A stretch of DNA of 64,000 nucleotides from Gentiana macrophylla (taxonomy: Eukaryota > Streptophyta > Magnoliopsida > Gentianales > Gentianaceae). The stretch's first letter is position 1; each line of letters begins with the position of its first letter. Made by a program: the position numbers and the translations under genes. The stretch is from NCBI GenBank assembly GCA_026214975.1, contig CM047805.1:4154001-4218000 (forward strand), given 5' to 3'. This document shows, in pieces, positions 20,871 through 33,571 of this stretch. The notes under the pieces were generated by a model. It was given only the letters and a program-made list of their open reading frames with translations, made no database searches and was not told the DNA's origin.

Positions 20871-21995
20871 GCAAAGCAGACGTACGATCTTCGAGAAGCA
20901 GATTTACTACTACAACACAAAACAATTCATACAATTTTAGTTTTTAGTTTTATTTTCTTTATGTTCGTTCATTGTGGATTCGTCGGATTCTCCGATTAGG
21001 GAGCGCATTAAAGTGGGAGTCACACTCGTCTTTGAGGGTATGACTATTCAATTATACAATCTTTATTCGTAGATCTGTTATATTTTATTATGGAGTAATT
21101 TTATTTGTATTGATTGCGTGATGTAGATTTATTTACGAACCCATGTGTTTAGGTTAGAAACGTTAAGAAGGAGTCATGATTTGTTCCGACACAGAACTGT
21201 GTTCGGTCGACCTAGACGTGTCACTCGGTCGCCCGAGTCTTCGTCGTTCGATCGACCGAGCCTGGCAATATGTAGGGCAATATTATGATCGGCTTCAACT
21301 ACGTCAGATTCTCTGATTTGGAATTAAAACGAGTAATTAAACCTGATCAACTTAGTTATTCGTCATCATAATTTAACATGAAACCTAAAAAGTGATTGTT
21401 ACTTAGGATATAGATTGAATCGGCATCTAAGAAGTACGCCTTACCCTAGGAATGTTGCTTAGATGAGGTTACGGTTTATACCGGCATCCCTAGTCTTGTA
21501 ATTGTGTCAGAAGTTATATGAGATGGAGGCATTAAAAAGCGAAGTCACGTGATGGAGGCACGATGATTTAGAGGGCCTAATTGGAGCTAAATCTACCTTA
21601 GGGGATGACTCCCGTAGTCATAATAATTAATCTTTAATGTTTGTTCGGTCTCGTTATCATCCTAATTCACATGGGGGAGTTATAATCTACTAGCGTAATC
21701 AATACTATTTGTTTAGATAATATCAACCGTAGTATCCGTGTTTTAGTAGTCTTTAGGCTGTCTTTGAAGTCTTTTGTGGCTTGTGGTTGTCACTACTTTA
21801 TTTACTGCATGTAGTTGGTCATAGACCGCCCTTTCAATTTAGTTCTAATAGGATAAAGTTGTGTTTTTATTTGTGCCGAGTCTCTGTGGGATCGACCTCG
21901 ACTCTATCTAGCTATATTGCGATTGAACATAGTTCTCTTGCTAGTGTGTTAGTAGGCATCGAGTTAATAGTTTAACTTGACCTCAATCAAGTTTT

Positions 21996-22013
21996 TGGCG
22001 CCGTTGCCGGGGA
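21996..22013 (+). other. Athila primer-binding site (tRNA-Asp)
   Basis: TGGCGCCGTTGCCGGGGA lies six bases after the LTR end. This is the standard Athila site. Confidence 0.92.
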
Positions 22014-22345
22014 CTCGAGTCATTAAATTAAGATATAGCTTATTTTGTTAGAACTGGATTCGTAAATATTCTGTGAATAAGAGTCTGTATATTAAACAGT
22101 GTCATAAAAAAAAAAAAAAAAAGAGAAAGTGTTCGGTCGACCAAACACTATCCCTCGGTCGACCGAGAATTAATTTTCTTTTTACATTACGATTACATCT
22201 TAGCTTTAAAACATTGCATTTCGCTTGATTTACGTTTTCTTTTTTCAAACTTATTTTGAGTCGTTTTACTTAGTTAGTCAAACTTATTTACTAGTGATTG
22301 ATTGTTTTATTGTTGTTTATTATTTTATAGTACGCTACTCGGAAA
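22014..22345 (+). other. Athila 5' untranslated region
   Basis: It contains an A-run (22106-22122) and two more GGTCGACC palindromes. No reading frame is expected here. Confidence 0.7.
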
Positions 22346-23720
22346 TCGAAGGAACCACTTGAACCATATAATCCGAGATAGAAAAATTTGCGAGAAGAAA
22401 TAGGAAATTAGCTAGAAGGCGGCTAAGCAAGGAGAAGAGGATCCGAATCTTGAGGAAAGCGAGCAAGGGGTGGAAGAAGGACATACAACCGATCATTCTG
22501 AGCATTCCGAATCTGAAACAGAAATGGAAGGCAATCCGGTCAATCCTAACCAGGTACCTAATCCTGTTATTAATCCTGTTATCAATAATGCAAATAATGT
22601 GAATGCAAATGCTAATAATGAGAACCAAGCCCTAGTTCAAGGAGCGAGGCGCACTTTGCAAAGTTATGCAACGCCCACTATTGAACAATTCATTCCCGCT
22701 ATCGTAGCGCCGCAAGATGCTGCGGAAGTCTATCACCCTAGGCCTAATGTAATTCAAATGGTGACTAATTATTCTACTTTTCATGGAGTCCAAAACGAGG
22801 ATCCTGGTGTTCACGTGACCAATTTCTTGGAAATCGTCGATCTGATGAAACCGTAATTAATCCCGGAGGGTAACATTCGTCTTAAGCTTTTTCCTTTCAC
22901 TTTGAAAGATAAAGCTAAGTAATGGCTTCTCTCTTTAGATTTGGATCTATTACTACTTGGGAACAACTGTTGCAAAAGTTCATGAATAAGTATTTTCCCT
23001 TAGGAAAAACTTTTAAGTTACGCCAAGACATCCTAGGATTTAAGCAACAACCTGGGAGAGTTTTGATCAAGCTTGGGAGCGTTTCAAGGAAGCTATGAGG
23101 AAGTGTCCTCATCATGACATCTCTCTTTGGCTTTTAATGCAAACTTTTTACCATGGGTTGAGAGAGGCGAGAAAATTAGAGTAGACGCCCCAAAGCAATG
23201 GAGCGTTTGTTCTTCTATCTCCGAGGAGGCACAAGGAAGATGGAGCAAATAGCGATGAATAGCCAATGGGAGGCAATGACATAGCTCTCTGTGAAGATGG
23301 TCATTGATATATTCGATGATAGTGCATCTACCAAAATCTTAGAACAACTTTCTGTTATCAATGATAAGGTAGATGGGATGCAAGAGAGGATGACAAGAGT
23401 AGAGAAAGGGGCTGGAATCGAGGTAGCACCTCAAGGTGAGAATCTTTGGTCTTGAAGAAGCCAATTATGTCGGAGGAGGATACAGACCTAATCATAACCA
23501 TCCAGGATTCCGATATAGTGACATAAATGGAGGAGAAAGGCCTAAACCACCTACCCCTTATGTACCACAGCAGACTAAAACTTTTGGTTGGGAAGCTGCG
23601 ATAGAAAAACTGAGTAATGTCGTCACTGATAATATGGGACAACTTTCAAAATCTATGGGTGAGTTAGCCACTAACTTTAGCCAATATTGTCGAAGACAGA
23701 TGCCAAGGTAACCAACCAGG
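22346..23720 (+). pseudogene. Athila gag, multiply broken
   Basis: Read with shifts, the start gives EPLEPYNPEIEKFARR, then an acidic, Asn-rich part from 22470. The core follows (IEQFIPAI, FHGVQNEDPGVHVTNFLEI). A TAA at 22854-22856 and further shifts precede LKLFPFTLKDKAK, ITTWEQLLQKFMNKYFP and FKEAMRKCPHHDI, the typical Athila capsid blocks. No intact ATG opens the first block. The C-terminal part (GWEAAIEKLS, MGQLSKSMGELATNFSQ) is at 23436-23711. Confidence 0.8.
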
Positions 23721-23792
23721 AAGCTCTAGTCCAAAATCTCACGCACGGGTAGGACAACTAGGTGAGCAAGTCTCAACTAGACCTCCGGAGGG

Positions 23793-24710
23793 TTGCCAAG
23801 CAACACCGAGAAGAACCCTAAGGATTTGAATGCGATCATGACAAGAAGTGGAAAAGAAGTAACTCCACCATCCCCGCAAGAGAAAGTCACAAAGAATAAG
23901 GATGGTGAGCCAAGCAATGAGACTAATACTTCCGAATCTTTGCCTGAGCAAAGAACATATAAAGAACCTGCTGGCCCTAGAGTTGAACTATACAACAACA
24001 AGTATCCAATCTTCACTGATGTCGACCCTTCAACTCTACCTTATCCTCCACCAAAGCCGAAGCCTAAGTTTGATAATAAGAGGTATAAGAAGTTCGTGGA
24101 TATGTTTAGTAAGTTACAAATCAATATACCCCTAGTTGAAGCACTAGTTGAAATGCCTGAGTACACAAAGTTTTTAAAAGACGCCGTCTCAACTAAAAGG
24201 AAACTTCTAGATTTAGAGACCATATGCCTTAATGAGGAGTGCTCAGCCATTCTTCAACATAAGTTACCCCCAAAATGCAAAGATCCGGGAAGCTTTCTCA
24301 TTCCCTGCACCATAGGTAACGTATGTCTGAACAAAGCTTTGTGTGATCTAGGAGCAAGCGTGAACTTGATGCCACTATCTATTTTTCGGAGGCTAGGCAT
24401 GAAAGATCTTAAGAATACCTCAATCACACTGCAGTTAGCTGACCGTTCTGTCAAGGAACCGTGTGGGGTGGTTGAGGATGTGCTAGTTAGGGTTGAAAAG
24501 TTTGTATTCCCTGTCGACTTTGTGGTATTAGATATGGAAGCTAACTACGAGGTACCATTGATATTAGGAAGACCTTTCATGGCCACTAGTAGAACGCTAA
24601 TTGATGTTTACAAAGGCGAGTTGGTGTTAAGAGTGAGCGAAGAGAGTTGCATTCAATGTCTTCGACACTATGAAGCAACTTTGATGATGGAGAGGATGCA
24701 TGTTTCATGA
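23793..24710 (+). pseudogene. Athila protease region
   Basis: A 305-codon frame has NAIMTRSGKEV near its start and the protease block ALCDLGASVNLMPLSIFRRLG. The DLGAS in place of DTGAS is usual in Athila. VPLILGRPFMATSRTLIDV is the C-terminal protease motif. The next frame (24707-25156, linker with LTLKPLPANLKYVFL before RT) overlaps its stop by four bases. Confidence 0.85.
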
Positions 24711-25156
24711 TGGATTCCATTGATAGGATTGTTCAAGAATTTCAACAACATGAAAGTATAAAGGATTTCTTGGATACTGTCTTAGAAGAAGAAGATGAAG
24801 TTAAGTACGTGAGTAGTGAGGAGGAGAAGATGATATGGCCAGGATGTAGTAGAGGGACCCCAAGGCCTGTAGAGGAAGTAAGTGCTGCAGAGATTGAAAG
24901 ATTCTATCATAGACCAACGTGGCATAAGTACTTCGAACTCAAACTCACTGGTCAAAAGTTGAAGACCTCTTTGGAAGAACCTCCCACAAATTTGACTTTA
25001 AAACCTCTTCCTGCAAATTTGAAGTACGTATTTCTTCAAGATGAGACCTTGCCATCGATCATATCTTCTTCCTTGACGGACTTACAAGAAGAGAAACTTA
25101 TGAGAGTTTTGAGAGAGTACCGCTGGAGCATTTGGATGGACCATAGGCGACGTTAA
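24707..25156 (+). pseudogene. Athila linker and start of reverse transcriptase
   Basis: This acidic linker leads to LPANLKYVFLQDETLPSIIS, which precedes RT in Athila. It stops after a shift near 25130. The expected GWTIGDVKGISPSVCMHKI continues in another frame. Confidence 0.75.
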
Positions 25157-25780
25157 GGGCATTAGCCCTAGCGTATGTATGCACAAGATCTCCGTGGACC
25201 CGAAAAAGAAAGCGGTTGCACAACCTCGTGAGGCGTTTAACCCCACAATTAAAGGAAGTGGTTAGGGATGAGGTTATAAAAATGCTAGAAATGGGAATTA
25301 TATTTCCAATTGTTTGATAGCGAATGGGTAAGCCCTATCCACGTAGTTCCCAAGAAGGGAGGATTGACGGTGCAAGCCAATGAGTTGAATGAGTTAATTC
25401 CTGTGAGACTAATCACCGGTCATCGAGTATGCATAGACTTTAGGAAACTAAACGATGCCACTCGTAAGGACCATTTTCCTCTTCCCTTCATCGATCAAAT
25501 GCTCGAGAGATTGAGCGGGCATGCTTTCTATTGTTTTCTTTGACGGGTATTCGGGATACTATCAAATCCATATCTCTTCAAGATCGTGAGAAAACAACAT
25601 TTACATGCCCATATGGGACATTTGCGTATAATCGAATGCCATTTGGATTGTGCAACGCCCATAACATTTCAACGGTGTATGATGTCATTATTTGCGGATA
25701 TGGTGGAAGACTTCTTGGAAATCTTTATGGATGATTTCTCCGTATTTGGAGACGATTTGATTCATGTCTCACACATCTAG
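25157..25780 (+). pseudogene. Athila reverse transcriptase
   Basis: SPIHVVPKKGG, CIDFRKLNDATRKDHFPLPF, QMLERLSGHAF, then DGYSGYYQI and FAYNRMPFGLCNAP appear over three frames. The catalytic FMDDFSVFG is at about 25726. Shifts near 25540 and 25650-25700, and a TAG after HVSHI, inactivate it. Confidence 0.85.
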
Positions 25781-25833
25781 CACAGTAGTATGAAGAGATG
25801 TGAAGAGACTAATCTTGTGCTTAATCGGGAGAA

Positions 25834-26643
25834 ATGTCATTTGATGGTTACGGAAGGTATAGTACTAGGCCACGCGTGATATCAAAGAACGGTATAGAGG
25901 TGGATAGAGCCAAAGTCGAGGTGATCGAGAAATTACCTCCACCTACTAATCTTAAAACTTTGCGAGGTTTTTTAGGCCACGCCGGATTTTATCGTAGGTT
26001 TATCAAGGACTTTTCCTTAATCTCTAGGCCTCTTACCGAATTATTGGCCAAGGACGTACCATTCGTGTTTTCTAATGAGTGCATAAAAGCTTTCAACGAA
26101 ATAAAAAGTAGACTGATTACTGCACCCGTTCTGGTCGCACCGGATTGGGATCTTCCATTCGAGCTGATGTGTGATGCAAGTGATACTGCTGTTGGTGCCG
26201 CTTTGGGTCAAAGAAAAGATAAGATTTTCAGACCTATTTATTATGCAAGTCGGACTTTAAACGCTGCCCAAAGAAATTACGCCACAACGGAGAAGGAACT
26301 TTTGGCCGTTATCTTTGCTTTTGACAAATTTAGATCTTACTTAGTGGGATCTAAAGTCACTGTGTGGACTGACCATGCGGCTCTTAAGTATCTCCTAGCA
26401 AAGCAAGATTCAAAGCCGAGACTGTTGAGATGGATTCTACTGCTGCAAGAATTTGACGTAGAAATCCGAGATAAGAAAGGAAGTGAGAACGTGGTGGCCG
26501 ATCATCTATCGCGCTTACAATTAGAGGATGGTGAGGAATTACGAGATAGGAGAATCTTTTCCGATGAACAACTTTTCTCCATCACCACCATCGGGGACAT
26601 GATGATTGTGCTTTGCAGCCTTCTTCGCGAATTGAGGTTGTGA
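25834..26643 (+). pseudogene. Athila RT thumb and RNase H
   Basis: RT connection motifs ([21 protein letters not shown]) are followed by RNase H with [34 protein letters not shown] and [12 protein letters not shown]. It ends with [10 protein letters not shown]. The 269-codon frame is intact and shifts to the integrase frame near 26615. Confidence 0.88.
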
Positions 26644-27884
26644 AGGAGAAGAAGCAACCATGGTTTAGTTTGTTTGTCAATTATCTATCCGCAAAGTACC
26701 TACCACCGAATCTCACTGTCCAAGAAAGGAAAAAATTCTTTAAAGATCTTAGACACTACTATTGGGATGAACCGTACTTGTTTAAGCTAGGATCTGATAA
26801 TGTTTTTCGAAGATGTGTGCCCGAAGAAGAATATAATGATATCCTGAAGCATTGTCATTCCTATGCAGTTGGAGGACACTACGGGGGAGATAAAACTGCG
26901 GCCAAAGTCCTCCAATGCGGTTTTTATTGGCCGACATTGTTTAAGGATGCACACCAATATGCAAAGGCATGTCATTCTTGTCAAATGACAGGTAATATTT
27001 CAAGGAGGAATGAGATGCCACTCAAGAGCATCTTAGAAGTGGAACTTTTTGACGTTTGGGGAATAGATTTTGTTGGACCCTTCACTTCATCATTATCTAA
27101 CCAATATATCTTAGTTGATGTAGATTATGTATCCAAATGGGTTGAGGCCATTGCTTCCCCTACTAACGATGCTAGGGTTGTGGTTAGATTCTTGAAGAAG
27201 AACATTTTTACAAGGTTTGGGACGCCGAGGGCAATTATAAGCGACAATGGTAGTCATTTTTGTAATAAACCTTTTGAAAGGCTGATGATTAAGTATGGGG
27301 TTCGACATAAGCTAGCAACTGCATACCACCCCCAGACTAGTGGACAGGTAGAGGTCACAAATCGAGAGATAAAGCGTATCCTGGAGAAAACTGTCAATAC
27401 GACCAGAAAGGATTGGTCGTTACGTTTAGACGACGCTTTATGGGCTTATAGGACTGCATATAAAACCTCGATTGGAATGTCACCATATAGGATTGTTTTT
27501 GGAAAGGCATGTCATCTACCTGTGGAACTAGAGCACCGGGCCATGTGGGCAACAAGGATGCTAAATTTTGATGAGACGTTGGCCGGTGAGAAAAGGATGT
27601 TAGAATTAACTCGCCTGGAGGAGTTTCGTTTAGAAGCATACGAGAATGCCAAGATTTTCAAGGAGCGCACAAAGAAGTTTCATGACAAGAAGATTCCGGA
27701 TAGGACCTTTCAAGAGGGTGATCTGGTTCTCTTGTACAATTCACGGTTAAGACTCTTCCCGGGTAAGTTGAAATCAAGATGGTGTGGCCCATTTCAAGTA
27801 CAACACGTCTTTCCTTCCGGGAGCGGTGGAGCTATTCAATTTCAAAGACGAGTCCAGATTTGTGGTCAATGGACATCGTATTAA
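26613..27884 (+). pseudogene. Athila integrase
   Basis: The frame has the HHCC finger ([13 protein letters not shown] ... CHSCQMTGN) and the DDE core with [15 protein letters not shown] and [14 protein letters not shown]. After [15 protein letters not shown] it has the C-terminal [15 protein letters not shown] late shift changes the last 20 or so residues (expected GAIEL continues in another frame). This is the best preserved enzyme of the element. Confidence 0.9.
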
Positions 27885-29378
27885 GCATTATCACGGGCTT
27901 CCCGCCGCCTTTGAGAGGAGGTTTTGTACCTCGATGACCCTGTCTATGAATAAACCATCTTGAGCCGAGTCGAAGCAAGCGACTATAAACTTAGAACTAC
28001 TACCTATAACTATCCTTTTCGTTTTCTTTTTAATAAAGTAGCATGCGCCTATCACGGTTTTTTTCATCATCTCGCCATGTTCGAGTCTAAGTTCGGAATA
28101 AGCGAGGTTTTTTCCTTGATAGCCGTCATGTGAGTTTTTATCTGAGTTTAAATCCTTTTGGTCTTGTTCATGGCAAGTATAAAATAAAGTGGCTTAAACT
28201 GTTTTTAGATATCTATATCTAATTACTGCCACATTATTTTATAACTTCCATAGACATGGTATGTGACGATTTCGTGGAGCTTGTTTGTTTATACAGGATG
28301 TGTCTGTCTCTCCACGCTGTGCCGATGATTACTCCGATATTGTTCCTTTACTTGGGAGCCGTTTCCAGAGCTAAGTCTTTCATCTTGAACTCTTATTTAT
28401 TTTTGTCATTGAGGACAATGCCATGTTTAAGTGGGGGGCAGGGGACTTAGCTATGTTAAGGGGAACGGAATACTGAGACAATATTGAGCCAAATTTAAAA
28501 TTTTTTATGGATAAATGCCAAGTTGTTTAACTCGTACCCTTAAACTTGTGAAGTTCTTATACTTAGAATTAATAGGAAATGAACCAAGTTGCGTGAGTAC
28601 GTGGTCATATAATACTTTTGCGATAAATTGTTAGTAAGCTTAAGGATATTCATGCCAACAATTGCAAGTAGTTAGGTATTGTTCAATTACTCAACATGTA
28701 AATCGCTGAGTACCGCATGAGTTGTAATAATTGAAAGAAGTATGTGCACATTGCGTAGATAATTGGTTATGGGGACCTAGTGTCGACATTTGCCGACTGA
28801 TGTATTCTGATCTTCTAGCCAACAAAAGCGGAGTAATAAGGTTGGGACGTACCTGTGTTTTGACAATGTATTAAAACACTGGGCTTGTAGTAACATTACC
28901 AAAGTAGCCCCGCGCTTGTGGTAATATTCGATGCTATGCTTAATCTAAGATAGGGGATACTCTATGAAAAGTTTTCTTCCTTGAGGTTAGTAGTATTGAA
29001 AAATATGCAAAAATTAAAAAGTTTCGAAATTTTAGAGGCTTTGAGTAGTACTCGGTCTCCAAGTCCAAAAACCCTAAAGATACGCTCTTGCTTATTGTTC
29101 TAGTGCTTTAACCATTGCGAGGCATAAGAAGTATGAATGCTGATGTTGGTAAATTTAGATATGAAGTCTGCATAAACTCTAATCTTGCTACATTTATATA
29201 AAACCAATGCACATGCACACGATCACATCGATTCATGGCGAGTAGTGAACAATGCATATCTTATAAGCATGACTGGTATGAGTTGACTCGGGTTTCTTGT
29301 GTAAGTATGAGTTGACCATAGAAAATGTTGTCTTGGGGAATAACTTGTTAATGCTTTGTTCGGGACGAAGCAAAGTTT
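27885..29378 (+). other. Athila 3' untranslated region, no envelope-like ORF
   Basis: About 1.5 kb without a frame longer than 64 codons. It holds the common TTGAGGACAATGCCATG and TTAAGTGGGGGGCA blocks. Many Athila elements carry an extra ORF here, and this one does not. Confidence 0.7.
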
Positions 29379-29391
29379 AAGTGGGGGGCAT
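29379..29391 (+). other. Athila polypurine tract
   Basis: AAGTGGGGGGCAT stands directly before the right LTR (29394). It primes plus-strand DNA synthesis. Confidence 0.75.
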
Positions 29392-29393
29392 TT

Positions 29394-30984
29394 TGATGAC
29401 AGTTAAAATATACCCATTTATGTCATCAATTATAACCTTAAATCGGAGTTAATTATATATATTTCATATTTAATCACGTGTTTATATTTATTATTTAATG
29501 ATGAGTGATTATTAATATGATAATTGGTATTTAGCTGTTTTTATTATAAAAGAGCAATTAATTGTGTGATAAATGCTGATTTTGCAGATCATGATAAATC
29601 GGGAAGATAATTATCATACGATCAGGAGATCTCAAGATAAAAGATAAGAAAGTCGGAGCATTAAAGAAAAGATAAATCAGATCAGTTCAAAAGCATGTAT
29701 TGGAGAACAAGTCAGACGAACCGAGTGTGAAAACGCGTGAAGAGGGAGGCTCGGTCGACCGAGCCATACCATCAGGTCGACCGAGCGTGTAGGTTCGGTC
29801 ACCCGAGCCTAATGTGATAAATGCATGTCAATCTTCTGGATTCTCCCTATGTCGGCTACAACTCCTATATAAACAGCAGCCACGATGCTGAGAACAGACA
29901 CCACTACAACACAAAACAATTCATACAATTTTAGTTTTTAGTTTTATTTTCTTTATGTTCGTTCATTGTGGATTCGTCGGATTCTCCGATTAGGGAGCGC
30001 ATTAAAGAGTGGGAGTCACTCTCGTCTTCGAGGGTATGACTATTCAATTATGCAATCTTTATTCGTAGATCTGTTATATTTTATTATGGAGTAATTTTAT
30101 TTGTATTGATTGCGTGATGTAGATTTATTTACGAACCCATGTGTTTAGGTTAGAAACGTTAAGAAGGAGTCATGATTTGTTCCGACACAGAACTGTGTTC
30201 GGTCGACCTAGACGTGTCACTCGGTCGCCCGAGTGCTGTCGTTCGGTCGACCGAGCCTGGCAATATGTAGGGCAATATTATGATCGGCTTCGACTACGTC
30301 AGATTCTCTGATTTGGAATTAAAACGAGTAATTAAACCTGATCAACTTAGTTATTCGTCATCATAATTTAACATGAAACCTAAAAAGTGATTGTTACTTA
30401 GGATATAGATTGAATCGGCATCTAAGAAGTACGCCTTACCTTAGGAATGTTGCTTAGATGAGGTTACGGTTTATACCGGCATCCCTAGTCTTGTAATTGT
30501 GTCAGAAGTTATATGAGATGGAGGCATTAAAAAGCGAAGTCACGTGATGGAGGCACGATGATTTAGAGGGCCTAATTGGAGCTAAATCTACCTTAGGGGA
30601 TGACTCCCGTAGTCATAATAATTAATCTTTAATGTTTGTTCGGTCTCGTTATCATCCTAATTCACATGGGGGAGTTATAATCTACTAGCGTAATCAATAC
30701 TATTTGTTTAGATAATATCAACCGTAGTATCCGTGTTTTAGTAGTCTTTAGGCTGTCTTTGAAGTCTTTTGTGGCTTGTGGTTGTCACTACTTTATTTAC
30801 TGCATTTAGTTGGTCATAGACCGCTCTTTCAATTTAGTTCTAATAGGATAAAGTTGTGTTTTTATTTGTGCCGAGTCTCTGTGGGATCGACCTCGACTCT
30901 ATCTAGCTATACTGCGATTGAACCTAGTTCTCTTGCTAGTGTGTTAGTAGGCATCGAGTTAATAGTTTAACTTAACCTCAATCA
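29394..30984 (+). repeat. Right LTR of the Athila element
   Basis: 1591 bp, close to 99 percent identical to the left LTR by eye. The exception is 29874-29902, just after the TATA box, where the two LTRs differ almost entirely. Confidence 0.95.
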
Positions 30985-30989
30985 TCCTA

Positions 30990-31427
30990 CAATATAATGC
31001 AATTCAAGTCACACTTTAATTAGGATTTAGGAATGGAAAAAGAAAAAGAAAAAAAAAATCACACTTTGATTGTAATGATTAAAACTACTCTCACCCTCTG
31101 TCCGTATCCCTAATGCTAGAATGAATTATATTGACGAAATTGAGAAAAATGCAACAAAAACTTTCGAAAATCCACTAGTTTGTTATTTATTTATTTATCG
31201 ACGTTTTTAAATGTCTTTCCAGAGAAAATTCCATTAGAAATAGAGAAATTTCAAACTTTTTTTCTCCGGAACCAAAATGATAAATTTCTCCGAAACAGGA
31301 ATGAACTCTCTGTTCCAAGCGTCCGGTTCCGGAGATATTTACCATTAGTTCCGACGAAATTTCTTCCCGACTCCCGAGACACACACACCATATATATATA
31401 TATATATATGTACACACAGAAACTTAC
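30990..31427 (-). other. Intron of the disrupted host gene
   Basis: On the minus strand it begins GTAAGTTT at 31427 and leads to TTATATTGTAG at 30987, inside the Athila target duplication. Without Athila the intron is about 441 bp. It includes a short TA tract (31391-31409). Confidence 0.6.
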
Positions 31428-31630
31428 GATTTGCACCATTTAGAGTTGGTGTTTTGAAGTATGGAGCAGAAGAAGAATCTGTTTCCTTTTCGCGAACCAA
31501 TTGCAAACGCGGATAATGATCCGAGTTGACGGTTACGGGTACGGGTAAACCACCATTATCAATTCTGTTAGAGATAATGTTTGCACCAGATAGTACTAGT
31601 GAACCATGGTCTTCTTCATGTTCAGACATT
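31428..31630 (-). pseudogene. Host gene, second part of exon 1
   Basis: On the minus strand the frame continues from the segment beyond the CACTA element (36517-36435) and runs 66 codons plus one base to a GTAAGT donor at 31427. The residues are hydrophilic (SEHEEDHGS near the start, VREKETDSSSAPYF later) and without cysteine, so this may be a propeptide. An ATG at 31629-31627 falls right at the insertion point. It could act as a new start that lacks the signal peptide. The 3-bp duplication of the CACTA (31628-31630) includes part of it. Confidence 0.7.
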
Positions 31631-32740
31631 CACTACAAGAAAAACATGGTATTGTGTCGGACTTCTTGCCACGCACTACAAAACTGTTGCTATAATATCC
31701 TTTTCTGTGGCACTTTGACATTGTGCGCCACAAAAGCCAATATTTTTTATTTATCAAACGCAGAAAATCTCCGAGACAAAATTAGGGTGTGCATTTTGCG
31801 TCACCATTAACATAGACCGTGGCATAAGGTATTATTATATTTTTTTTTCTCAATTAACTCAGATAAAATTATTATAAAATAATAAGTGATTTTGTATTGT
31901 ACATAAAATCCTTTATTTCCACTCAAAAAAGAAAAAATCCTTCAATTCCCATCAGAACCTTCCATTATTTTTTCTTCGGCGATCCTTTTCCATCTTCTTA
32001 GATTTTCTTATTCTTCGATCCTTTATACTCTTAGATGCTCAATCTTCTCAGATTCTCAATCTTCTCAGATTTTCTCATTCTTTGATCCTGATGCTACTCG
32101 TTTATGAGACGAATAAAGGATTTGCGATTGCATACGCGATTATTTTAGTTTCATTTTCTTCGATCGATTCCTCAAATAAATGAAAAAAGGATTAACGATC
32201 AAAATTTCGTTGGTTGCTGGTGATGATATGTTTTTTTGCTGGAGTTAAGGTAAACATCGGAGATGCTATGGATCATTCCTTGAATTTTCGTCCTTTGTTT
32301 CTTTTCGTATGATTTAACATGCCTTTTAGGTTTTCGGTCTAAATTTGTGCGTTTTGTTGTATGACTTTGCTCAGAACTGGATAATATCTCACTCATATTC
32401 GCAAAGGTGAAATTTACACCGTGTAAAGCATTAATCTGTATGAAAACGAGTATTAGCTCTGCTAGAGGAATTAATTGAGCATCATGTGATGGTTTTTTGG
32501 TAATTAATTGATTAATTAGCGGGTATAAACACTTCATTTTGATCCTTGTTGATGGGTCGAGGGTTGGGAGTCATGCCTCATTATGGAGATTGATGGTAAC
32601 AGTTAATGGTTTGATGGTTGAGACTTTGTGCATTATTGTATTTAGCAAGTTTGATGTTTGAACTTTGTTTTATTATGGTGGTTTTATTGGGACGTGAATT
32701 TTTTGAGTTGAAAAAAACGCAAGTGTTTTTACTTTTCCAG

Positions 32741-32832
32741 TGTTTCATTAGGTGCTTACAATGAGTCACTTGCGATACCTGCAGTAAGGACAAAGTGGCA
32801 GAATTCATTGAAAGACGAGATGGTAATCCCAG
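32741..32832 (+). pseudogene. Captured exon A inside the CACTA element
   Basis: It is preceded by TTTTCCAG and followed by GTAAAG. It reads SLGAYNESLAIPAVRTKWQN and continues to DEMVIP, with one base left (phase 1). I do not recognise the source gene. Confidence 0.5.
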
Positions 32833-33046
32833 GTAAAGAAGTGCTAAGAATTCATTTGGATACCTGCAGTGATTCTCATCCTTTATATTAATTTTTCCAA
32901 GTATCCGAGCCTAGATTTTGCTCTGATTGATAGAGGTTGTACGGTCTGTCTTATTTTTCCGTTCCTCTTCATACGCTTTGTTGTCTTTTTCCTTTCATGA
33001 AAAGAAGCTGATTAAACTACTAATGGGAATAATGTTCGTGGATCAG

Positions 33047-33091
33047 GGTTTGAGGAGAGATGAGACGCTGCTTTGAATGCTTTGGAAAATG
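33047..33091 (+). pseudogene. Captured exon B inside the CACTA element
   Basis: It starts after GGATCAG and is followed by GTAGGG. It continues exon A in phase: GFEER, an in-frame TGA, then DAALNALEN. The matching phase supports a shared origin of A and B. Confidence 0.45.
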
Positions 33092-33571
33092 GTAGGGGGA
33101 ATTGTAATGACTTTTACACTAGTAATTATCAGTCTATGTATGTTTTAGGGTAGTGTGAGGGTGATGTGGGCACTGTTGATTGTGTTGAGTGTGTGAAAAA
33201 TGTTGTTCTGAGAGATCAAGTTGAATGTGCTAGCTCTATTTCAGTATAAATTTATCTTTGTGAGTGCTTTATAAGTTATAGTTGTTATCCAAATGGATGC
33301 CAAAATCATCCTCCCTATTTGATATGAGTATGTGATAGTTATAGTCTTTTGATTGACATTGACCTGTGGCTTCTCTCTTGGGTGGTTTTCTATTGGTCTT
33401 CTTTCAATAGTCGTTACACATTTGTAGTACTTTCCATTTTAAGCACTTGAGACTGAAATCATTTAGCAATTGTATGCTCAAAATTATTTCTTGGTTATGG
33501 ATCACCATCGGTTTTACGCTTTTGTCCCTTATCTTCCATTTCTCATTGATTTTTTTTGCTGATCTTTGAAG

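Larger units (their letters stand above)
20393..21989 (+). repeat. Left LTR of the Athila element
   Basis: 1597 bp from TGATGACAG to CAATCA. U3 carries a cluster of GGTCGACC-type palindromes (20747-20808), and TATATAAA stands at 20863-20870. Confidence 0.95.
20393..30984 (+). mobile_element. Athila-type Ty3/gypsy retrotransposon, 10.6 kb, complete structure
   Basis: LTRs lie at 20393-21989 and 29394-30984, both starting TGATGACAG and ending CTCAATCA. The target duplication is TCCTA (20388-20392 and 30985-30989). The primer-binding site is TGGCGCCGTTGCCGGGGA, complementary to tRNA-Asp, which is typical for Athila. A polypurine tract (AAGTGGGGGGCATT) precedes the right LTR. Gag, protease, RT, RNase H and integrase follow on the plus strand with several breaks. 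There is no envelope-like ORF in 27885-29393. LTRs differ at about 15-20 sites plus one short block, so the insertion is fairly recent. It lies at the splice acceptor of a minus-strand host gene. Confidence 0.95.

Noticed and set aside
21781..21975. 64-codon frame in both Athila LTRs
   Set aside because: It lies within the LTR and has no domain. Its presence twice only reflects the LTR pair.
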